Position numbers and translations under genes: made by a program | Origin: Boletus sp. NGJ | Lineage: Eukaryota > Basidiomycota > Agaricomycetes > Boletales > Boletaceae | Direction: 5' to 3' | DNA length: 64,000 nucleotides | Assembly (NCBI GenBank): GCA_019096195.1 | Contig: JAGTXK010000185.1 | Span: 124,001 to 188,000 of the forward strand | Shown here: positions 54,615 through 64,000 of the stretch, in pieces | Position numbering within the stretch: position 1 is the stretch's first letter | Layout: each line of letters opens with the position of its first letter | The notes under the pieces: model-generated | The model's input: only the letters and a program-made list of their open reading frames with translations | Database searches by the model: none | What the model was told of the DNA's origin: nothing

Positions 54615-57600
54615 TCACCGTTTCAGCGTCCTTTGCTTCTCCGCGAACTGCACGATTTTTCTGTCGATAAACATTCCCTTGCGTTCTCGCACGGCGTCCA
54701 TATATTCCTTGGCCAGGTTAGACCGGTCTGCTTTCTCACCAAGATCTTCTAGCTCCTCCTCTGTCGTGGGGACCCAAAATGGATCCTGATCGAGCATTTC
54801 ATAACTATCCACCTCTATTCAGTACCGATCCCACATGAATGACACCTATCGTAACCTACCCGCTGAAAATCAGTTGAGGGCTTGCGGCACCGGATGTTCT
54901 TTTTCTTATATCTTGGATCCCTGTCAATTATCCAGGTACTTTTAGTCGAAAATTCGCGTACCGTCTGCAAAGCCGAAACTTTCCACTACAGGCAGCAGTG
55001 CGGAAATGGTGAAATAGGATGTCCCCTCTTTCATCTCCTCGCCCACAATTCGGCCACGTCGTTTTGCCACCACGCCGTACACTTTCCCAAGAACATCCGC
55101 TGGGAGGAAACGACACATATGGGTGAGTCATCATCAAACCAGGTATCGGCAACTTACTTGATGCTTGAATATCGCAAGAATACATGGCCAACTTAAGCCT
55201 TGGCGACCAGTCTAGCAGAGCATTCCTGCAGGCATCTCTCACGGCCGAGATCACGGATCCCGTTACTTGCGTTAATCTATTCTGAGCTACTCCAAATCCC
55301 CATAAGCCACCAGTTTCACCTCATCCGGTATTAGAACTCACCAATATCCTTTTCCAAACTTCCAGCGTCTACCTGAACGTCCTCGACGAAGTAAGCAACT
55401 CCTTCAACAGGCTCCGCGCACAACGGACCCTGAAAGGTTGCAAGCTGAAATCCTGTCTCGATATGGCTGGTGAAGTCAGAGTCTTTGTGTAACACGTTCT
55501 CCGCGCGGGGGGCATCTGGAGCGTGATCCCGCATCAAGCGTCGCTTCAGTCTGCGAGAACAGTTACCACATTTCGCCGCGAGGGCATGAAAGGAGCGCAC
55601 GATGTGGGAATAACATCTTTACGGGCATCGATTAGGAGACAACCTCCAGCGCCCTGAGGACCGAATGCCCAAATCCTATCAACAATATTCACCCATTCGC
55701 CTCCTGCTTCGGTACACTTCTCCTTCAAGGCGACCCAGAACTGTTCTGGTTTGACACTTGGAATGTGCACTATGTTTCCCTGCACCTCGGGAGGGTCCCC
55801 TTCCATAACGACATTGTTATCTCCATCAGGAATACCCCGGTCCGTGGACCTGCGTTCTTGTAATAGTAATCTAAGCGTTGACAGATTTTGTTGGATAAAA
55901 AGGAGAATGCTGTCCGGCAAAGGTGCCGATCGCAGAGTAAAGGTAACGATATTTTGAGAACTTCCTCCTTTTATGGTTCCGCGAACGGCATTGGGTGTCT
56001 TAGGAGGTGCCATATCTGGAAGGGTTTAACAACCGACATGAGTGCGAGGACGTCATATGACCAGGGACTTACCTGGGGCCTTGACGGCGGCCTCACGGAA
56101 GGGAACAATGGGCTTGGATGCTTGAATGCCCACTCGTGCAAAACGCTCACGCAGGTCCTTCAGACATCTCTGTAATATTGCATATGCAGAAGCAGGAGAT
56201 GAACGGAAGGCACAGACGCACCTCTAAGTGCAATTCCCCGGCTGTAAGAATGACGTGCTCTCCAGTTTGTTGTTGGAAAGTCTCCACACACGGATCTGCC
56301 TGTGCCAGCAGGGAAAGTCCAGTGATCAGCTTCGGCATGTCAACAGGATTCTCGGGCTCCAGTGCGACGCGTACAATAGGGAGTGTCTAGAGCGCACGAA
56401 TTTAGTGTGTGGGTGGACAAAATAACACGCCAAGGACAATACCATGCGATTGGTACCCCCGAGATTGATGAGGCACTCCCGATCCTGTTGAGGACTACTA
56501 TTTCCAGCTTCTCCAGGGGAACAGAGAGTCGCATTTCTCCATACTTTGCCCTCTAACCCTCTAATCGCGAAAGTATATCCAGCTCTGACGCTGGCGACTG
56601 GCTGTAACTCACGTCCCATCATAACGTACAGACCCTCCACCTCTGCGACCACAAGGTGATTAACATTCGCAGGGTGATCGGGCGATAAAGTGACGTTGTA
56701 TTTGGGTAAGACGCAATATATCTTTGTTCCAACTTCGATGGTCCCAGAGTACAGGCGAGCAAAGCCGAGGAGGGTCTCGTCATTGGTGATGGGGAGTTTT
56801 TCCTGAGTATCAGCGGTATCTTCAGGCGCCTCGTGGATCGCTATACTCTCAAAATCATCTGACCCAGCCTCCTTGCGTGCCTCTCTAGTCGCTTTTCCTC
56901 GCATGCGTAGTTCCTCTGCTGTTAGGGGTCTGGCCTTGTTCTCAGGGAGTTCTTTCCTGGGAACGGCAAACATCTTGCTGATATAGGCCGTGATATATGC
57001 GCCAGCCCCCGAGCTGGAAGAGTAGAGATCCCGCTCTAGTTTATTCTTGGGTTCGATTTTCTGATCGAAGACGTTCGGATACAACACCCGAGGTAGGCGA
57101 ACTGCTTGAGCAGCAGGAGGTGAAGGGACGATGTCGATGACAGTTTGAATTACGCAAGTCGACAACGATAGCCATTGGTTGAAGATCAGAGAGAGCAGTT
57201 GTCGACTGTCTTTCGAACGGAGATCACGAGGTAAAAGCTTCAGATTTAGCGCCGATACGATTTTGGCCACTTTCTCGGCATTCCTACAACTGTGTCAAAT
57301 ACTGCTGTTCTCGAAAAATTAAACACTGACGGGTTTAAGACGACAGCATCATAGACCGCCCATAGGTTTTCCAACACAAAGTGTACGAAAAGAGGCTTCA
57401 AAGAGCGTCCTCGCAGATGCTTGTAGCTGACAACTCTTTTCGTCTTCGGATCCAAGTAGAAATCTCCCCATAAGACACGTCGCAAGTTGGCTTCCTTGAA
57501 TCCGAGCTTGGCCGAGTAGAGCTGGGCGAACTTCCCTACACGGAAGCCCCACCCATCCAAGGCAGATGCAAAAACAACATTTCCGCGTTCCGGTGCAAAA

Positions 57601-58403
57601 TATATGTCTTCATCATCTTTCTCTTTGAAGATGTCCTCCTCATTTGCTGTGGCCTCTCCCTCATCTGCGTACTGATCCCTCTTCGCAGCAAGTCGGCGAT
57701 CCCGTTCTTCCCTCCAGCGTAGATCATCCTCCATTCGTTCACCAGCGAAGAATTCACCCATCACTACGTTGACCTGTTCGATAAGCCGCGCGAGATGGTG
57801 ATATGCTTCGATCGGAGCAAGCTTCAGCTCAGTAATAAGTCTGTCCATCTTATTGATTACGAGGATCGGCCGTAAATTGTCTTTCCATGCTTGTCTGAGT
57901 ACAGTGATGGTCTTTAGGTGATCATTAGGTAAAGGGTTCTAGTCTGCAGATCCGGAAAGCTCACTTGAGTGCAAACTCCCTCGACCACATCAACTAGCAC
58001 TAGCGCTCCGTCACACAACCTGGATGCGGTTGACACTTCGGTAGAGAAGTCTACATGTCCTGGGGTATCAATCATGTTAATAATAAATGTTTTTGGAGGG
58101 GTTCCTGTGGATGTGTGTCACGATACTTTCCCTTCATCGGACTATATGCATACCGCCATCGCGTTCCTTGACCTGGAACCTGAGTGAAACAGCACTGCTT
58201 TCCATTGTGATGCCGCGCTCAATCTCGTCTTCGCGACTATCCAGATACCGCAGCTTTCCGGCCATCTTGGGCGATATGATGTTGTTTGCCGCCAGGAGGG
58301 CGTCCATGAGCGTGGTCTTTCCATGGTCTACGTGGCCAAGCGTTGTGATGATCCTAACGTCAGCCGGGTCGGGGGCTACGAAACTTGGCTGGCTGCTTGC
58401 CAT
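54615..58403 (-). CDS. RIA1: Elongation factor-like GTPase 1, 60S subunit maturation
   Basis: Cytoplasmic EF-2-like GTPase which, with Sdo1/SBDS, releases eIF6 (Tif6) from pre-60S subunits. From ATG 58403: G1 [16 protein letters not shown], switch I region [17 protein letters not shown]3 [11 protein letters not shown] with [15 protein letters not shown] near 58010, and G4 NKMDRLI near 57850. An insertion rich in Glu/Asp/Lys follows, then EF-2-like domains II-V ([19 protein letters not shown] near 56770; GELHLEVRL-like near 56240). The C-terminus is [20 protein letters not shown] and [12 protein letters not shown], the conserved EFL1 tail. About ten exons. Confidence 0.95.
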
Positions 58404-58730
58404 TGGGGTATGGTCCAGTTCGATCCTTCAAACGGTGCTTCCGCGCCGAGTGCAAAGGTATCTTGCATGATTCGGATCTCGGGTCCGCGCTTGCCGGTCG
58501 CCGGTGCTCCGCAATTACATAATCCTGGGCATTAATATTCCCAACTACTAAAGTACTACACTTGGAGCGACTTTCTTGATGAGAGTGCACCAGTGTTGCA
58601 AAATAGCAAGTGCAAGTATCCAAATACATCTATGTGCAAGGACTCCTTGGATGAGCATCTAGAAAGCTGGTGCAGGTTCATAACTTACCAGCGAGTTGTG
58701 CGGGTGTTGGCATGCCGCTACAATAGCCAT
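58404..58730. other. Gap between EFL1 start and ZNG1 stop
   Basis: About 330 bp that must hold the EFL1 promoter. An open frame runs through it into the EFL1 start in another register, with no domain recognised. Confidence 0.4.
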
Positions 58731-60300
58731 TCACGACCTCAACACTGCTTCCAAGCTCTCCCTTAGGGTATCATCCAGGCCCTTCCCGATCAAGACCAGT
58801 TTTCCAGAGTCGGGGATTCCAATTACATCCTGTGCTTCCACCGGTGTGATCTCGTACATGCTCTGTACGCCCTGAAGCATGAATTCTTCCCCGGTCTGCA
58901 GGATGAACAGTCCCTTGCAACGGAGCACCCTGAGGTTAAAGTTATGGTCCTTGCTGTCTCCCCCCGTGGGGTCGTCATGTCGCCAAAGCAGTTCTTGAAT
59001 CCAATGCTCGAGTTCGGTGAGCTGATCGAGTGTTAGAGGAGGGATGGACAGCTGAAGGCTAGATATTCCACGGAGTTCATAGTGCGTAGCGGAGTCCCGG
59101 CGAGTATGGTCATGACAGTCATTGAAAGCGTCACTGCATTGGTGTGGCTGGGCGGGGTTTTGTAGTTGTTTGGCTCCCGCATAGGCATCGATACACATAA
59201 TGTGGGTTAGGTCAATATTTGCTTGTATCGTCCGGTGTATAGGTGCTGATGGATTGACTTTGTGAATCATTCCTTCTGTCATAGTGAGTTTGTCGTCCGA
59301 TACGAGGTCGGCCTTGTTTAAGAGGATCACATCCGAGCACGCTATTTGTCTGTACCGTGGAACTGTTAGCAACATGCATAGTCCCCGTGAAAACCTAGCT
59401 TACTTGAGGCTCTCGCCAATGCCATCAACTGAATGGTCTTCCTCCATTTGCTGATTAACTGTTAGATCAGAGGTCAAGCCTTCCATGAATCATGCTCGTA
59501 ATTACCTGCTGGCCAAAAGCTGCGTCTACCACGCAGACCACACCATCGAGGGATATCTGCTTAGCGAGCCCCGCGGAGTATTCTTCGTTTAACCAAAACA
59601 TGGACGCGATAGGACCTGTACATTTTTTAATCGAAACTCGACTCGATTTGCAACGTGGATGATAGTGATGATTCTCACCGGGGTCAGCAAGTCCGGTGGT
59701 CTCGAGTATGATGTGGTCAAATGCACCCTTCCGTTCCATCAGTTTCTCGATGGCAGCGATGCCTGCATCTTTGATACTGCAACATAGGCACCCGTTTGCC
59801 AGTTCAAGAAATTCCTCTGATCTTTCTGCCATCGGGTCCTCGCTAGAGGTAACATTGATTGCCTTGGCTAGTCAAGGAAGATAAATGTACGATGGTGACA
59901 TGGTCACCTGTATGACCAACCTTCGATGTTCTGCTCTTTGATAAGTGTTTAAGCTTGAAACGCAACCATGGTACCTACAGCTGTGTCCCCGAACTCGTTC
60001 ATGATTACTGCGATGCGATACCCATGTCGCTCAGTAAGTATGCGCCTGCATATCGTCGGTGGTGCATCTGGAGTTACGAAACAGTAAGCGCACTTACCTC
60101 AACAGTGTCGACTTCCCGGCGCCGAGGAAGCCTGTGATTATAGTGCATGGGATCCGCCGTGGTTCCTGCAATACAGTCGTTGCTTCGGTAGATAGTGCAT
60201 CGTGGTCAATGAGCGTTCTGCACTGTGTCGTAAGTCGCCAGGGCCATTAAAATCAACTTGACAGACCATAAACGCACGGTATTTCATCGTCTTGTTCCAT
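58731..60300 (-). CDS. ZNG1: CobW/CBWD-type zinc metallochaperone GTPase
   Basis: G3E GTPase related to ZNG1/CBWD, which transfers zinc to methionine aminopeptidase. The start is ATG 60300: MEQDDEIP is joined by an intron (donor GTGCGT) to [15 protein letters not shown]. Then come [19 protein letters not shown] (P-loop), [30 protein letters not shown] (the CxCC metal-binding motif), [26 protein letters not shown] and [12 protein letters not shown] (NKxD). The C-terminal CobW_C domain ends ESLEAVLRS at 58731. A His-rich segment ([21 protein letters not shown]) near 59120 could bind metal. Exon 1 is the least certain, but DEIPTL is typical of the family. Confidence 0.88.
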
Positions 60301-60409
60301 GTCGAAATGACCTCCGAACTCCGAACAAATACTTCCGAGCATGGCTTAAGTTGCCCCCGCACTAGTCTGGTGGCGGTCATTGTCCTTTCATTTTTCCTTC
60401 CTTCGACTC
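60301..60409. promoter_or_regulatory. Compact divergent promoter ZNG1 / STYX-like gene
   Basis: 109 bp between the two ATGs. It includes a pyrimidine-rich run (about 60383-60404), typical of fungal start-site regions, reading toward the STYX-like gene. Confidence 0.5.
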
Positions 60410-61504
60410 ATGGCTGCGCTCAATCTCAGTGACGAGGCCTTGAAGAATCTCGTGCAAGGTCCCGGTGATGTGGAATGGAGGCGAGTCTTCTTATAGCCAA
60501 GCCACCTCCAAGTCCTTGGTTGTTGCCACAGCTAACGATGCTCTAGGTACGAGATGCGACGGGAGTGTCAAGAAATACTGCCTGGTCTTTTACTTGGCCC
60601 ATTCCAAGCTTCGAAATCACTCGAAACGTTAAAATCTCTGGGTGTCACTCATATGTAAGTGATGGAGATCTGTCTGTGTCCGACGTCCAACTCCCAGCAT
60701 CGCTTGAACCGCTCATTGCCACGGTGGGAGGCTCAATGGTCGATTTCACAGTGTCTGCATAAGAGATCAGAAAGAGGCATTCTCTGTGAGGCCTCGCTTT
60801 CCCGATCACATCAAATACCTGGTGTTGGACGTGGAGGACAACGAAGAACAAAATGTCATCAGACTATTCCCAGAGTAGGTTTTCTTTGAGTTTCTTCGTG
60901 TCAGAGAGCTGAACCGATCTTACGTAGAGCAGATCAATTCATTCAACAGGCTCTAATACAAGGTGGCAAAGTTCTCGTGCATTGCAATGGTGCGCCAATT
61001 CTGCCGCGAACGCCTGTCTCCCCCGTCCATTGTTATAATCATTGTGTGTGATAGGTGGCATCTCATTGTCCCCTGCGTTTGTGGTCATGTTCGTCATGCG
61101 GCATTGTCAACTATCATGGGAAGATGCTCTCCATCTGGTACAGAATCGTCGGTACTGTATATCGCCAAACGGCGGTTTTTTGACGCAGATCAAAGTACAC
61201 AACTTCCTGGCTGACAAAGTAGTGTTGTCATTACTGATTCTTACCTCTTTCAATCACATGTATAGGAATACGAATCCATATACAAGGCCAAGGCCGCGGT
61301 TGCCAATTTTCCCACAGCACCGATGCAAAGAGTGGTGTCTCGTAGGAAGAGAGACGATGAAGAAGAAGAATCGAGGTTTATAATATTCGTTATTGGCCTT
61401 GCATACTCTAAAACAATTCTCACAGAATAGAAGACCGCAAAAGGGTGCTTGTCGATAGCGATGACGAAGATGGCGATGATAGGATGATGGCAATAGAGTC
61501 CTGA
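60410..61504 (+). CDS. STYX-type dual-specificity pseudophosphatase
   Basis: Dual-specificity phosphatase fold. Exons: MAALNLSDEALKNLV to EWR; YEMRRECQEILPGLLLGPFQ; CIRDQKEAFSVRPRFPDHI; ADQFIQQALIQGGKVLVHC; GISLSPAFVVMFVMRHCQL with NRRYCISPNGGFLTQIK; EYESIYKAKAAVANF; and an acidic tail ending DDRMMAIES at 61504. The order and sequence follow STYX closely (WKYEMRRE...QEI.PGLFLGP). The active-site loop, joined over an intron, is HCNGGISLS: the Cys is present, but the Arg of C-x5-R is Leu. Animal STYX instead loses the Cys. It is probably a phosphoprotein-binding pseudoenzyme. The first intron is read as GC-AG. Confidence 0.88.
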
Positions 61505-61646
61505 CATCGTAATACGACCTCTTCCCTGCATTGTTCAATCTGGGATAATTATACCGTATAAACGAGGCGGGCTGTCTACTTGTGCTGTGGATATCTCTCG
61601 AGTTGTTAGAGGGGTATGAGGTGTATGACGGAAACCGTGTATTTGA

Positions 61647-63127
61647 TTACAACGACTTAATCTTGGCTTTTTCCTTCTCCAGTACAACCTGCTTCGCATG
61701 CACATCTGCGGTGCCTGTAAGTGTTTGTCTATCGATAAACTGGCGAGTACAATACCTTTGCGTTTTACAAAGGCCTCTATTGATATCCCTGCAAATACGA
61801 TAGCTGCTCCGAGCCACTGACCGAGGGTCAGCTTATGGTTATACACCACTACTGATAAGATCATGGTGAACATTTTCCGGGTAAGAGTGATCGTCCTGCA
61901 AACGAAGTGAGATACATCGGCCGAGAAGAACAAATGGGATACTAATACTGACACTAAAGTCAACGATCCAAAGTGTTGGAGTGTCTCAAAAATAAACAGC
62001 TGGCCAAGCGCACCCGTAAGTGAAAACTGAACGAGTGGCACGACGACTGAAGGATGTGACTTTATGAATTCTAGCGCACTGGAAAATTCGCTCTGTGCGC
62101 CGGATGAGGGATGGAGGACAGGGATATGGGGTAACGGGAGCGTTCCAAGGGCTGTAGTCAGCAATGTACAGAATGCATTGATCCAGAACATCATTTGCTG
62201 GCCTGAAACTTTGTGCCTCGAGAAGATCTCATCCTGTGTTGAGTTGACGGCGCCGTCAAGGATGAGGTTAACGAGGAGATAGGCGACGCCGATGAGCTGG
62301 AGGTATGGGGACGGCGCTCCGTCGGAGGTCTTGTTGGACGTGGCCTTGGAAGGTTTCTCGTTTCCAAAGAACATGAACACGCTGATGCCGGTTGTAACCA
62401 ACGCAACTACGAGATACTTGTGAGGGGCAAATTTACGTCGATAGAGAAGGAAGTTCATGAGCATGACGGGAACGAGCTTGCAGGACTTCCCGAGTACCAT
62501 AGTAGGGTATGTGATATACGAGAGCGCGGCGAAGCCGAACGGAGCCGCAAGGGCAATAAAACTGGAACATTGGAGGTAACTGAGGAGGAGGCGTTTACGA
62601 TAAGAAAAACCTTCCATAGTAGAAGAATGTCCTGGTCTAGACTCCCGAGGGTGTCCATTGACGAATGTATTCGTATTCAGGGCTCCATTCGCTTTGGATG
62701 ATCCGTTGGACTCCACGTGTGTGGGGACATCAAGGCCAAGAAGGGAAGAGAGGGAAGACCCTGGCTTTCCGCGCATATAGATGTAACAAAGGGCGGACAA
62801 GGAACTGAGGAAGCTCTGGCATGTCCCGATAAATAATGCCGACTTGAACTTGTGGGTGGATTGTCCATCAATAGACTGGAATGGGACTGACACTAGAGGA
62901 GTAGTGTCAGTTTTAGAGCCTGAGACAGTAGACATATAATCGTACGTCGCTCTTGCGCGATGGCCCAGAGCTGGTCGTGGTTTCGGGTTAGCTGGATTTC
63001 TCTGGAACAGGACAGGGTACTCACGAGGAACATTGCGTACACGCCTATTACACACAAACCGAGCCTGTATAAGTCAGGGCAAGGACTACGATGGAAAGGT
63101 GATAAAGACTGACCTTAGTAGGGACAT
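61647..63127 (-). CDS. HUT1: UDP-galactose transporter Hut1 / SLC35B1
   Basis: ER/Golgi nucleotide-sugar transporter (UDP-galactose in yeast; ATP/ADP exchange has been proposed for SLC35B1). Short first exon MSLLR (ATG 63127), then LGLCVIGVYAMFL, LWAIAQER, and after a 53-nt intron LSVPFQSIDGQSTHKFKSAL. Core motifs: FIGTCQSFLSSLSALCYIY, AAPFGFAALSYITYPTMVLGKSCKLVPVM, NLILDGAVNSTQDEIF, TGALGQLFIFETLQHFGSL and LTLGQWLGAAIVFAGI. Around eight to ten membrane helices. The C-terminus AKIKSL has Lys at -3 and -5, a dilysine-type ER retrieval signal. Convergent with the STYX-like gene. Confidence 0.93.
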
Positions 63128-64000
63128 CGTGCTCAGCAAGTGGGACTTGAATGATGCACCAAGTCACTTTATTGAAGTCGTTTAAAATTGTCTACGTGCA
63201 AGTCTACGTGTCAGTATATCCGTAACCCTCGACCTAGGTTAGGGTTCCAACCTCCCGTCGCACTGCCTCACACACTGCATTCTCTGCAGTACCATTCTTT
63301 CTCTTAATGCGACTGGCTCCCGCAGGCTATCCTTAATTCCCGGATCGTATTGAAGCTGCAAGGTCGCAAGGTGCTGGTGCCATCGCTGAGCTCCAAATGC
63401 TGACCGTGATGACCGTTAGTTGAACCGTTAGTATGTAAACTGCCTCCCAACTCAGACTGTCAAGCTAGATCTGACCACCGGTACCACCCTTGTTCGCAAT
63501 GACATCCTTCGATTCCTCCCCACGATGATAGTGATACCTCCAGGGCCAAAACTCGGCCGTAGATAACTCGGCCGATGTTAAGCATGATAAGCGATCGGAA
63601 GTGGGCCAGGTTGCCTGTAATCCATGTGACATACTCCCAGTGGACCTACTAATTGGACTCAGGGTACCATGATCTTGCAGGCTGTTGAGACAAACTTTTC
63701 TGGTCATCCTGGATTGACTTGACGTGGTAAAGCATGTGGATTCAAGTTATGATTATGATTATGATCTGCCAGGCTAAGCTTAAGCTTTGCCAACTGTCAT
63801 CATCTTTACGCTCATGTCACATCGCGAATCAGTACAATAGGTACCGTATAACTTACGCCCAAGCGAACCAGAACAGGCAAGTCCTGTCCTGTTTCAACCG
63901 TAAAACATGTAGCTAAGCGTTCCCATGAAACGAGCGGAAGAACAGGTAATACACAGATCGTCAGTGCTGTGCTCTCGCAGCGCCCAAACTCCTACCACCG
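63128..64000. other. Right flank without a recognisable gene
   Basis: About 870 bp upstream of HUT1. Open frames are short and unrecognised (longest, 63707-63465 on the minus strand, 80 codons). A small tandem run of the hexamer TATGAT lies near 63740-63765. The region next to 63127 should contain the HUT1 promoter. Confidence 0.45.

Noticed and set aside
62880-62960. 26-nt mini-intron in HUT1
   Set aside because: A 53-nt intron from the same donor to the CTCTAG acceptor gives QERLSVPF, which fits the family and the normal intron size.

Overview
This window is nuclear DNA of a filamentous basidiomycete, most likely an Agaricomycete. Nearly every gene is broken by short introns (about 45-65 nt, GT-AG), genes are packed on both strands, and the gene set is fungal: DASH subunit DAD1, PEX8, PKC1, IGO1, EOS1 and HUT1. 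Several families (DUF427, the Ser/Thr-rich membrane protein, IFI6-like) are ones I associate with this group. A Cantharellales source such as Rhizoctonia is possible but unproven. I see no tRNA, rRNA, CRISPR array or intact transposon.

Layout. 0.4-6.1 kb: two tandem, divergent paralogues of a 4-coumarate/acyl-CoA ligase, both ending in the peroxisomal signal AKL, followed by the peroxisome import gene PEX8. 8.9-15.3 kb: RPA1 and a DEAH-box splicing helicase of the PRP2/DHX16 type. 15.3-17.8 kb: a gene-poor, decayed stretch with a NACHT NTPase relic. 17.8-24.9 kb: a DUF427 gene, a mitochondrial NAD/nucleotide-type carrier, a single-pass membrane protein and EOS1. 25.1-32.0 kb: two Argonaute genes placed head to head; the right-hand one has lost a catalytic Asp. 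32.3-42.0 kb: a CLYBL-like lyase, the splicing factor CWF19, an alpha/beta hydrolase, POLA2 and the PP2A inhibitor IGO1/endosulfine. 42.2-49.6 kb: an unrecognised gene, PKC1, DAD1 and a small IFI6-like membrane protein. 49.8-63.1 kb: a CDC25-type Ras exchange factor, the ribosome-biogenesis GTPase EFL1, a CobW/ZNG1 metallochaperone GTPase, a STYX-type pseudophosphatase and the UDP-galactose transporter HUT1.

Most of the window is housekeeping. The part that stands out is the Argonaute pair. It is an inverted duplication with patches of almost perfect identity (including an intron) beside diverged patches, which points to gene conversion. The spacer and shared promoter region contains a shrunken copy of the 3' part of the neighbouring CLYBL gene, which records how the duplication arose. 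One copy keeps the Asp-Glu-Asp-His slicer tetrad while the other has Cys at the third position. PKC1 has two oddities: a first coding exon that is only the ATG, and a +1 reading-frame change between C2 and C1. STYX needs a GC-AG intron and has lost the phosphate-binding Arg. Exon joins below were made by eye from splice sites and family similarity; start and stop coordinates are more secure than internal exon edges.
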